Notes under the pieces: model-generated
Told to the model about the DNA's origin: nothing
The model's database searches: none
What the model saw: only the letters and a program-made list of their open reading frames with translations
Program-made: the position numbers and the translations under genes
Shown: in pieces, positions 15,978-23,249 of the stretch
How the letters are laid out: each line of letters starts with the position of its first letter
Numbering within the stretch: the stretch's first letter is position 1
Origin: WJKG01 sp964627305
GTDB lineage: Bacteria > Zixibacteria > MSB-5A5 > GN15 > FEB-12
Assembly: GCA_964627305.1 (NCBI GenBank)
Contig: CAZVHP010000003.1
Coordinates: forward strand, 254,802 to 318,801
Direction of reading: 5' to 3'
DNA length: 64,000 bases

Positions 15978-17723
15978 TTAAAAGATATGCCTTATGCGGA
16001 CCCAGAATTGGAGAGCATCATCCTCTCCACGATCAAGACGCTTGCTGAGGCTGAATTTCAGCGCTTCGGCGAGGGTCACGGCAACTCCGGCGCTCTGTTT
16101 AAGCTCGATATCGCCGTCCAGTTTGGCGTCGTTGGCGATCTTGCCGGCATCGTACAGGGTTGAGAGAGCTATCTCAGAACCGGGAATCTTGAAGCGGTAC
16201 TCGGCATTGAGCATCCACAGGCGGGTTCCGTAGTACTCCTTATGGTCGTAGCCATGAAGGGTCCCAAGCCCGCCCAGGAAGAACCGCTTGTGCATAGGCA
16301 ATATCCCGTCGCTGCCGGAGTATCGGGCACGCAGCAGGAGCATTGTATGGCTGGTGACAGCCTGATGGCGGCACAGATTCATGGAGTAGCGGCGAAAGTC
16401 GAAGTTGGACTCGAAGTCAGGCGATGACCATTCCAGATCGAAACTTGCCTGCCAGGCCGAGGCTTCATAGGGACTGATGTGGTCCCGGGTGTCATAATCG
16501 ATTGAGAAGAGGACAGAGGCATTGTCGCTTGTGTCAAGGGCCGTGATTCCCTCCGAGTGCAGAGGCTCATCAATCCAGTAGAAATTGCGGCGGAAGGTCT
16601 TGTCGCCCCCGAAGAGCGACCACAAGTTCGCTTTGGCCGGGAACCAGCGCGTCGTTTCGTAGCGATACCCAAGGGTGCCGGTGAGGTTTTCAACCGGCGT
16701 CCATGACACAGCGATCAGGCCACCTTCGGACTCATAGTAATCCTTGAAGTCTTCTGTGACCAGCAGGACAAAGGGGAGGTTCTCCAGCTCGGAAATCAGC
16801 CACTCATCATCATTGGCCAGTTTGCGGAAGTAGCTGATCTCTGTCTTCAGGGGGTGCCGGCCGGCGATTATGGCCTGGGTCAGACTCAGGTCCCAGCGTG
16901 TACGTTTGGAGGCGAAGGCGTAGCCAAACTCGCCTTTGACCGCCGGCAGGTAGGGATCATCCGGCTCGTACCCGAGGTTGCCGGAGAGACGCAGGCCATC
17001 GACGCGGTTGTAGTTCATCGACATGCCGTAGATCGTGTTCTCGGCCCGGCGCTGGAAGCGTGGAGAGGATATCCGCACTCCGGATTTGCCCGAATACAGC
17101 TCGCCGTAGACGGTGGCGTTGCGTTCAGCGGTGACTTCGCCGAATACGCTCACAGCATCTCCGCGCACCACGGCGCTCTTGTCGATGCGGATATCTCCGG
17201 CGAGGCTGATTATGTCGCGGCCAACCTCACCGGCAACGTTGACATCCCCAGAGACGCTGAAGATCATGCCGCGGATGAAGTCACGTTCGGTGACCACAAC
17301 ATTTCGTGCCGGTTCGATCCGGTTGCCCCGGCGCAGGCGCTGGATGCGTTGCGACTGCTCATCGCCCGTGAAGAACTCAATTACGATCATTCCGTCGCGT
17401 TTGACTACCCGCGAGTCAGTGATCAGGTCATACGGGAGGATAGTGTCGCTGATGTGCAATCCGACCTCATCGAACAACACCCGGCCGTGCAGTAGTAACT
17501 GACCGTTCTGATGCCTGACCTCTTTCTTGGCGAATTCAAGGAGGACCACGCGGCTATCAAGCGAGGTGCGAACGACAACATCGTGCTTGTCGAAGGAGAT
17601 CGAGAAATAATCCTGCTGGACCCGGCTGACAACGTACTCCTTGTAATCCTGCTGTGCCAGGCCGGTAGTTGACAGAGCCGTCAGTGTCAGAACGATCAGG
17701 AGCACTGTGCGCACGTGGGTCAT
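15978..17723 (-). CDS. Outer membrane protein: bactofilin-like periplasmic segment plus Omp85-type beta-barrel
   Basis: A 581-residue exported protein with signal peptide MTHVRTVLLIVLTLTALSTT and cleavage near GLAQ. Residues about 130-235 contain alternating short strands of the polymer-forming type (SGDVNVAGEVGRDIISLAG, VFGEVTAERNATVYGEL), as in bactofilins. The C-terminal 350 residues are barrel-like with the Omp85/BamA-style motif GGLGTLHGYDHKEYYG, and end in an aromatic residue (IRHIF). No POTRA domains are seen, which is unusual for this superfamily. I use the ATG at 17723 because AAAGG precedes it and the signal peptide then starts cleanly; the frame is open to 17816. Its role, translocation or channel, is not determinable here. 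Confidence 0.75.
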   Translation of the reverse strand: MTHVRTVLLIVLTLTALSTTGLAQQDYKEYVVSRVQQDYFSISFDKHDVVVRTSLDSRVVLLEFAKKEVRHQNGQLLLHGRVLFDEVGLHISDTILPYDLITDSRVVKRDGMIVIEFFTGDEQSQRIQRLRRGNRIEPARNVVVTERDFIRGMIFSVSGDVNVAGEVGRDIISLAGDIRIDKSAVVRGDAVSVFGEVTAERNATVYGELYSGKSGVRISSPRFQRRAENTIYGMSMNYNRVDGLRLSGNLGYEPDDPYLPAVKGEFGYAFASKRTRWDLSLTQAIIAGRHPLKTEISYFRKLANDDEWLISELENLPFVLLVTEDFKDYYESEGGLIAVSWTPVENLTGTLGYRYETTRWFPAKANLWSLFGGDKTFRRNFYWIDEPLHSEGITALDTSDNASVLFSIDYDTRDHISPYEASAWQASFDLEWSSPDFESNFDFRRYSMNLCRHQAVTSHTMLLLRARYSGSDGILPMHKRFFLGGLGTLHGYDHKEYYGTRLWMLNAEYRFKIPGSEIALSTLYDAGKIANDAKLDGDIELKQSAGVAVTLAEALKFSLSKRLDRGEDDALQFWVRIRHIF

Positions 17724-17752
17724 GGAAGGCAGCCTTTCTTTGGGTCTGGGGT

Positions 17753-17782
17753 ACATTAAGAAAATCGGCACCCATGTGTCAA
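17753..17782 (-). promoter_or_regulatory. Possible promoter of the barrel protein gene
   Basis: On the minus strand a consensus TTGACA (17782-17777) is followed after 18 bases by TAATGT (17758-17753), about 30 bases before the start codon at 17723. Confidence 0.35.
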
Positions 17783-17901
17783 GATTGAGCATTGGGGTAA
17801 ACGACGATGAGGCCATTTCGACACAGTCGGCACAGTGTGTTCGACGTCGTATTAGACGTCATGGGCCTGTCGAGTGTTTCCGGTACGGCCCACATCAGGG
17901 G

Positions 17902-18477
17902 TTAATCGGTCTTCTTTCGCAAGCGGTCAATGTAATCCTTGAGGGCCTGGCGATGCGATGCAAAGGCGATGTTGTCCGGCAGGTCATCGAAGCTGAAGAA
18001 GCGAACCTCGGCGGCATCATCGTCGGCACTGAGTTCTCCCCCGATCACCTCACCGAGGTAGAGGATCAGGACGGCATTGGTACGGGGATCGTCGGTTCCG
18101 GAGTAGACCTCGAAGAAGCCCGCGAGTCGAATGTCCAGACCGGTTTCCTCGCGGACCTCGCGCACGGCGGTCTGGCTGGGATGTTCCTGCCATTCCATGA
18201 ATCCGGCAGGGAGGCACCACCAGCCCACTTTGGGGGGGTGGGCGCGTTTGACCAGCAGAATCCGGTCATCGGAGACGACCATTGCGCCGGCGGCAGGTGC
18301 CGGGTTCTGATAGAACACGAACTCGCAGTCTGCCGACGGGCAGGCCAGCCGCAGGGTGCCATCGAGCCTCTGCTCAGTCAGCGGGGTGCGGCACCGGGGG
18401 CAATAGCGGTAGCCGCTGTGCTCGCTCTTGAAACGGAACAGCTTGTCAGCATCGAAGCGACTGTGGCGGTCTTGCAT
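17902..18477 (-). CDS. Nudix hydrolase with N-terminal zinc ribbon
   Basis: A 191-residue Nudix pyrophosphohydrolase. The N-terminal third carries a zinc ribbon (CPRCRTPL ... CPSADC), as in NADH pyrophosphatase (NudC)-like proteins. The Nudix box follows (GFMEWQEHPSQTAVREVREE, then TG), with all catalytic Glu and Arg residues. It lacks the SQPWPFPXS signature expected of true NudC, so the substrate may be another nucleoside diphosphate derivative. Its start codon overlaps by one base the stop of the SpoIIE-type phosphatase gene (TGATG), which makes it the last gene of the partner-switching operon. Why a Nudix enzyme is tied to that operon is unclear. Confidence 0.9.
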   Translation of the reverse strand: MQDRHSRFDADKLFRFKSEHSGYRYCPRCRTPLTEQRLDGTLRLACPSADCEFVFYQNPAPAAGAMVVSDDRILLVKRAHPPKVGWWCLPAGFMEWQEHPSQTAVREVREETGLDIRLAGFFEVYSGTDDPRTNAVLILYLGEVIGGELSADDDAAEVRFFSFDDLPDNIAFASHRQALKDYIDRLRKKTD

Positions 18478-20744
18478 CAGTCGGACGCTCCTGCGGCGAT
18501 AATGTCGCCGTTTACTTTGATCGCGATAATGGTGGTATCATCGCGCGGCGGGTTGGTGGGGTCATGTCGCTGAACGTCCTGGACGATCCCGTAGAGTATT
18601 TTCTCCGGGTCGAGTTGGCGATGCTCACAGACAAACCGGTGGATGCGTTCCTCGGTGTACTCCTGTTCGTCGTCATTCATGGCTTCCGAGACACCGTCGG
18701 TGAAGAAGAAGAGGACGTCATGCGGCTTCAGCGGAATCTCCTCGGACTGGTACTCCATATCGGGCAGCGCTCCGATAATCGGGCCGCCGGTCTTCAGCAG
18801 CACGGTGGAGCCATCCTGGCGGACAAGCAGCGGGTAATTGTGCCCGGCATTGGCGTAGCGGAAGACGTGTCGGTTGCAGTCCAGCTCGCCATAGAACAGC
18901 GTCACGTACTTCTCCGATGACGAAGAGTGAACCATCTGTCCGTTGACGTTTCTGAGCATGGTGCTGATAGCGGCGCCGTTGTTGACCTCCGAGCGAATCA
19001 TGGCCTGAATCTGGGCTATCATCAGCGCTGCCGGCATCCCCTTGCCGCTGGCGTCGGCAATAACCATGCCGAGGCGGTTATCCGGCAGGGGGATGAAGTC
19101 ATAGAAGTCGCCTCCGACGGTGCGTGACGGCACTGAGTAGGCGCAGATATCCATAAGATCGAGTTCTGGTGGCTGTGATGGAAGTAAGTCAAGCTGAATC
19201 TGCCGCGCCATCGTGACCTCTTCCTGCAGCCGCATACGCTCCAGGGAGTCGACATACAAGCGGGCGTTGGTCAGTGCCGAGACCATCTGGTTGGACAGCA
19301 CGCCGAGCAGGTTGAGGTCTTCAGAGGAGTACTTGTACCCGGCGGCCTTTTTGGACAGCGCCAGAAAGCCGAGCAGGTGCTTGGCGTCCTTCATGGGCAC
19401 GATCAGTTGTGACTGGCGTTCCTCAAGGAGCTGGGCCAACCGTGAATCGGTGCGGTAGTCCACCAGAGACTGGTAGAATGTCGGCCGGTCCAGCAGATTG
19501 ATCCCGCGTAACATGAGGTCCTCGCGAGCGATCACGCGACGTGTAGGGCTGTCCTCGGTGGGCAGGACGGCGTACTCGCCGAGCTCGTCGTCGAACATAA
19601 CGAAGGTCACTTGCTCGACCAGAAGAGTGGTCTTCATCGTGTCCGCAATGATCTGGCGGAGGCGCTGCGGGTCAAACACGGAGATGACCTGGCGGGAGAA
19701 TCGTTCCAGCGCGTTGCGATGATCGGTCCTCGTGCGCATGAACAGCGCTCGGATGACGTTGTCAAGCCAGGTGTTAATCGGCTGGAACAGCAGCAGGACA
19801 ATGATAATGAAGCCATAGGAGACAACGTGTGCCTGCGGACCGAACAGAGGTGTGAGAAGCTGTTCAGACCTGAGGACCACGATCACGAAAACGCCGACCA
19901 GAAGCGCCGAGGTGAGCGTGTAAACAAACGACTGCCTGAAGACCAGCCTCAAATCGAGGAACTGATATCGGATAGCCGAGTAGGCGAAGAAACCTGCGCC
20001 CAGCATCAGCCCGACAAGGAGAATCCAGCGGGCGGTCACATCTGAGAGCGAATCATCCCAGAACAGCTCACCGATGGTGACCATGACCCAGACGCCCAGC
20101 GAGAATCGGAGCGCCCACATGAGATTAGCGGTTTGCTTGTACAGGCGCGGGTTCGAGACAAGTGACTTGTTGCTTTCGAAGAAGTAGCCGGCGATAAGCA
20201 CATAGCCGACGTAGACGAGGCTGAAGATCGTGACCTGATAGGTGCGAAGAATCCCGAGGAACAACTGGAGCCATCCGGTAACGCGGGCAACCGGCTTGAG
20301 GATGAGGGTTGTGAAGCCCGTTTGCTCCGGGTCCAGTTGGAAGACCATCAGCATATCGACCGCGGACTCATAGAACAAGAGCAGCATCAGGTGCACCACC
20401 GGTGGCAGGAAGACCAGGTACTGGATGCGGCGGTTTCTAAAGGATGAAAAACGGTCAACCGGAAACGTCCACGAGAAGATGAGCAGGAACGGGAAAAAGA
20501 GCGTCCAGAGCGGATACAGGTGGTATAAGGTGGTATCCTCGAACTGGACTATTGTCATGTCCGACTGGAGAATCACGTCGGCGAGTGAGACAAACAGCGG
20601 ACCAAGTCCCCCGAAAAACAACATCGCCCCCGTCAGCCGGTTGAGCCGGTTGGCGAAGTTGTCCCTCAGCACGGTCACCGCCAGAAAGATCAGGAAACCG
20701 CCGACGAGGAAGTACAGAAGGGTTGATACCAGATCGAGATTCAT
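18477..20744 (-). CDS. Membrane-bound SpoIIE/RsbU-type PP2C phosphatase with GAF domain
   Basis: A 755-residue signal-transducing phosphatase. The N-terminal about 330 residues contain some eight or nine hydrophobic helices. A GAF domain follows (about 345-505, ERFSRQVISVFDPQRL), then a linker EVTMARQIQLDLLP and a PPM/SpoIIE catalytic domain (about 540-750) with metal-binding acidic residues in GGDFYDF, VIADASGKGMPAAL, FFTDGVSEA and DDTT. Such enzymes dephosphorylate STAS-domain anti-anti-sigma factors, and one is encoded two genes upstream with its cognate kinase. The membrane region probably senses an envelope or lipid signal. The gene is coupled to the downstream Nudix gene. Confidence 0.92.
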   Translation of the reverse strand: MNLDLVSTLLYFLVGGFLIFLAVTVLRDNFANRLNRLTGAMLFFGGLGPLFVSLADVILQSDMTIVQFEDTTLYHLYPLWTLFFPFLLIFSWTFPVDRFSSFRNRRIQYLVFLPPVVHLMLLLFYESAVDMLMVFQLDPEQTGFTTLILKPVARVTGWLQLFLGILRTYQVTIFSLVYVGYVLIAGYFFESNKSLVSNPRLYKQTANLMWALRFSLGVWVMVTIGELFWDDSLSDVTARWILLVGLMLGAGFFAYSAIRYQFLDLRLVFRQSFVYTLTSALLVGVFVIVVLRSEQLLTPLFGPQAHVVSYGFIIIVLLLFQPINTWLDNVIRALFMRTRTDHRNALERFSRQVISVFDPQRLRQIIADTMKTTLLVEQVTFVMFDDELGEYAVLPTEDSPTRRVIAREDLMLRGINLLDRPTFYQSLVDYRTDSRLAQLLEERQSQLIVPMKDAKHLLGFLALSKKAAGYKYSSEDLNLLGVLSNQMVSALTNARLYVDSLERMRLQEEVTMARQIQLDLLPSQPPELDLMDICAYSVPSRTVGGDFYDFIPLPDNRLGMVIADASGKGMPAALMIAQIQAMIRSEVNNGAAISTMLRNVNGQMVHSSSSEKYVTLFYGELDCNRHVFRYANAGHNYPLLVRQDGSTVLLKTGGPIIGALPDMEYQSEEIPLKPHDVLFFFTDGVSEAMNDDEQEYTEERIHRFVCEHRQLDPEKILYGIVQDVQRHDPTNPPRDDTTIIAIKVNGDIIAAGASD

Positions 20745-20800
20745 CGGTCCTCAAACAGCATGTGTGCCGAGTCGGCCTGCATCGAGCACAGGTTTGATCC

Positions 20801-21232
20801 TTACAGATTCTTGGTGATAGTCACCACTGTCCCGTCGGGTGTGGTTTTGATGTCGACTTCGTCCATGAGGTTACGGACGATGAAAATACCACGGCCCGCG
20901 GCCTTGAGCAGGTTCTCGTCCGCCAGAGGATCATCGATCTCCGTCGGGTCGAAACCATGCCCGCGGTCGGAGACGCTGACCTTGACAGTATTGGCCAGGC
21001 GGCCGACTGTCACCTTGACCAATCGCTCACCGTCGCCGCCTGCAGGTGGATCATTGCCGTGTTCGACGGCGTTGTTGACAAGCTCTGAGACGCTGATCGC
21101 GATATCGGCGACAGTGGACTCGTCCAGGCCCCACTCGCGCAACAGGCCCTCGACGAAGTTATCGACGTCCACCAGGTACTTGAGGTCCGATGGAACGGTG
21201 ATACTGTTACCGGAGATAGCAGGTTTACCCAT
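20801..21232 (-). CDS. Anti-sigma factor serine kinase (RsbW/SpoIIAB family)
   Basis: A 143-residue single-domain GHKL ATPase. It has the N-box ELVNNAVEHGN, G1 box DRGHGFDP and G2 box GRGIFIVRNLMDEV. Proteins of this family bind a sigma factor or other target and phosphorylate a serine of the partner STAS protein. The adjacent upstream gene encodes that STAS protein and the downstream gene the phosphatase, so the three make a complete partner switch. No sigma factor gene is in the operon, so the final target is unknown; it could be a diguanylate cyclase or another effector. Confidence 0.92.
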   Translation of the reverse strand: MGKPAISGNSITVPSDLKYLVDVDNFVEGLLREWGLDESTVADIAISVSELVNNAVEHGNDPPAGGDGERLVKVTVGRLANTVKVSVSDRGHGFDPTEIDDPLADENLLKAAGRGIFIVRNLMDEVDIKTTPDGTVVTITKNL

Positions 21233-21322
21233 GGTGAGACGTTCTCCAAAAAAACAGGCAGGTCGCAGTTGGCCTACCCGGATGAGTTGACTTCCGATGA
21301 GAGTGGCAGAGCAGCCCCGGGG

Positions 21323-21661
21323 CTACTCAAATGAAGCAATGGCATCATCAACCGAGTCATAGGCCTCGAATACCGTTACCAGTTTGGTGATTGTCAACAG
21401 TGACTGAATCTTGTCCGTGACATTGGCCAGCTTGAGCATGCCGCCGTTGTTGCGCAGGGTAGTATAGCTGGAAATGAGAATGCCCAGTCCGGTGGAGTTC
21501 ATCCAGTCGACGCCGGACAGGTCAATGACAATTCTCTTCTTGTCCAGCTCAATACACTCGTGCAGCTTTTCGTGCAGCAGGCTGGCGTCGGGACCTCCCA
21601 TGATCTTTCCCTTCGGCTCCAGAATGACTACCCCGTCTTGTTCACGGTCGCTTAGCTTCAT
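21323..21661 (-). CDS. STAS-domain anti-sigma factor antagonist (RsbV/SpoIIAA family)
   Basis: A 112-residue STAS protein. The phosphorylatable serine is Ser56 in the conserved MNSTGLG loop. The core pattern IVIDLSGVDWMNSTGLGILI is typical of anti-anti-sigma factors. It is the first gene of the operon that continues with the anti-sigma kinase, the SpoIIE phosphatase and a Nudix hydrolase, all on the minus strand with short gaps. GGGAGG lies 10 bases before the ATG. Unphosphorylated, it should sequester the kinase and free that protein's target. Confidence 0.93.
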   Translation of the reverse strand: MKLSDREQDGVVILEPKGKIMGGPDASLLHEKLHECIELDKKRIVIDLSGVDWMNSTGLGILISSYTTLRNNGGMLKLANVTDKIQSLLTITKLVTVFEAYDSVDDAIASFE

Positions 21662-21709
21662 GATTGCAATGCCTCCCAGAACGGGTTATCACAACATTGT
21701 CAGTTATCA

Positions 21710-21730
21710 GATACCACTACCTGTGGTATC
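21710..21730. repeat. Perfect 8-bp inverted repeat in the leader of the partner-switching operon
   Basis: GATACCAC (21710-21717), loop TACCT, GTGGTATC (21723-21730). It lies about 50 bases ahead of the STAS gene start and could be an operator or an RNA hairpin; there is no T-run. The rest of the 362-base gap holds the promoter and terminator listed separately and no gene. Confidence 0.4.
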
Positions 21731-21865
21731 CCTTACACCGGCACGCATGACCTTGGCTCAACTCTCATGGCTTCAGTCATTACGTACGTCAGATACTACT
21801 GTCGGGTTGCCAGTAGGTCCGCCGCCGTGCGGGGGACCGGCCTAAGCACAATACACCCAAACAGT

Positions 21866-21895
21866 TAATTAGCTCAAAAGGGAAGTACAGGTCAA
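21866..21895 (-). promoter_or_regulatory. Possible promoter of the partner-switching operon
   Basis: On the minus strand TTGACC (21895-21890), an 18-base spacer and TAATTA (21871-21866). An overlapping alternative is TTGAGC followed after 18 bases by TATTGT. Either would give a leader of about 180-200 bases that includes the inverted repeat at 21710-21730. Confidence 0.35.
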
Positions 21896-21943
21896 GTTGA
21901 TTCTCCGACAGACGAAATCAGGGCAGGATCGCGTTGCCGAAAC

Positions 21944-21967
21944 GGCCACCCTGAAGCGAAGGTGGCC
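21944..21967 (-). terminator. Stem-loop at the end of the oxidoreductase operon
   Basis: GGCCACC (21944-21950) and GGTGGCC (21961-21967) form a perfect 7-bp stem 57 bases after the last ferredoxin gene. On the minus strand it is followed by GTTTCGG, only a weak T-run, so termination may be partial or factor-dependent. Confidence 0.4.
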
Positions 21968-22023
21968 ATACGGCGGCAAAAGCCTCTGGTGCGATTCTTG
22001 TTGTGATTGCCGGTCAGTGTTTC

Positions 22024-22461
22024 TCAGGCAACGACCTTCGGTTTGGGCATGTCGACCGGCTGGTAGACCAGGGCCTTGGTCGGGCAGAACTGGGCGCAAA
22101 CCGGTTCGCCGCCGCAGAGGTCACACTTGACGATCATATTGTGTTGCTGATCGTGGACTGAGCAGCCGAAGGGGCAGGCGGCTACGCAGGCCATGCACTT
22201 GACGCACTTGTCCTGATCGATCTCCATTGCGCCGGTTTGCTCGTTGCGACTGATAGCGTCGACAAGACACGATTTGGCGCAGGCGGCGTCCTCGCACTGC
22301 AGGCAGGTAACCGGCACCCACATTTCCCTGACAGGACCGGGGAGGGCAAAGATCCGCGTTTGACCGGGTTTGCCGTTCACCGAGTGGCGGAACGAGCAGG
22401 CCAGTTCACAGGTGCGGCAGCCGATGCACAGATTCGGGGTTACGATGAAGCGGTGTGTCAT
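22024..22461 (-). CDS. Polyferredoxin-type electron transfer protein (4 x [4Fe-4S])
   Basis: A 145-residue iron-sulfur protein with four cysteine clusters: CIGCRTCELAC, CLQCEDAACAKSC, CVKCMACVAACPFGC and CDLCGGEPVCAQFCP. This is the HycB/CooF/DMSO-reductase beta-like pattern. I use the ATG at 22461, whose codon overlaps the stop of the upstream gene (ATGA) and which has GAGGAG eight bases upstream; the frame is open further but those codons lack family similarity. It is the last gene of the operon and probably passes electrons between the NADH module and another partner. Confidence 0.88.
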   Translation of the reverse strand: MTHRFIVTPNLCIGCRTCELACSFRHSVNGKPGQTRIFALPGPVREMWVPVTCLQCEDAACAKSCLVDAISRNEQTGAMEIDQDKCVKCMACVAACPFGCSVHDQQHNMIVKCDLCGGEPVCAQFCPTKALVYQPVDMPKPKVVA

Positions 22462-23240
22462 GACGCTTTCTCCTCTCGACGTGACCAGGCCGCAATCCGT
22501 CCCATGCCCTGGGCGGTATCTTCCCGATGACAGGCATCGCACAGCTCGAAGTAGCTTTCGGGAATGCCGCGCATCTTGCTGAGAGCGGTAGCGAATTCGC
22601 GCGTGATCGTCTTTCGCCCGCAGCGGCTGCAGGTGATCAGCTCAAAATCCTTTTCCCAGATCGTACGGCGGTCGCCTGCCTGAGTAAACGGAATTACGTG
22701 CGTGGGGCAGTTAAGGGCGCACGCAAGGCAGCCGACACAATCGGGTGGTGGCTGGTCGAGTGGTGGAGCGATCCGCCGCCCGTGCCCTCGCTCAACAGTC
22801 GATATGGCCGCAAAACCCATCTGGTCGCAGATGCGAGTACACAGGCCGCAGAGAATGCAGTTGTCGCCATCGACTTTCGGCTCGTAGCTCGTCCTATTGA
22901 TACCAAACTGGGCGGCGAGTTGCTGGATCTCCGGTGAGTTGGGACAACGCGCCAGTTGCAAATCGATCAGCGTCTTGCGGGCCTCGATGACCTTGTCGGC
23001 GTGAGTATTGACGATGAGGTCGTTCTCCACCGGGTAAAGGCACGAAGTGACATACCCCTTCCAGCCATTCCAGGAATCCTTGGTGATCTCCACCAGGCAC
23101 AGTCGGCAGGCTCCAAAAGGTTCGACCGCTTCGTGGTGGCACAGCGCAGGTATGTCGATCCCCATGCGCCGAATCACCGTCAGGAGCATCTCACCTTCGG
23201 TGGCCTGCACCCGGGTGCCGTTTATTGTTAGATGAACCAT
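22458..23240 (-). CDS. NuoG/HoxU-like iron-sulfur subunit
   Basis: A 260-residue protein. The N-terminal [2Fe-2S] ferredoxin domain has cysteines in PALCHHEAVEPFGACRLCL and YVTSCLYP. Two [4Fe-4S] clusters follow: CILCGLCTRICDQ and CVGCLACALNCP. The C-terminal 60 residues hold two CXXC pairs (CSRCGRK and CDACHRE) that look like a small zinc- or iron-binding unit. This is the electron-relay part of NuoG, HoxU or HydA; no H-cluster hydrogenase domain or molybdopterin domain is fused. It sits directly after the NuoF-like gene (9 bases) and completes an E-F-G-like NADH dehydrogenase module. Confidence 0.88.
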   Translation of the reverse strand: MVHLTINGTRVQATEGEMLLTVIRRMGIDIPALCHHEAVEPFGACRLCLVEITKDSWNGWKGYVTSCLYPVENDLIVNTHADKVIEARKTLIDLQLARCPNSPEIQQLAAQFGINRTSYEPKVDGDNCILCGLCTRICDQMGFAAISTVERGHGRRIAPPLDQPPPDCVGCLACALNCPTHVIPFTQAGDRRTIWEKDFELITCSRCGRKTITREFATALSKMRGIPESYFELCDACHREDTAQGMGRIAAWSRREEKAS

Positions 23241-23249
23241 CCTGCCTCC

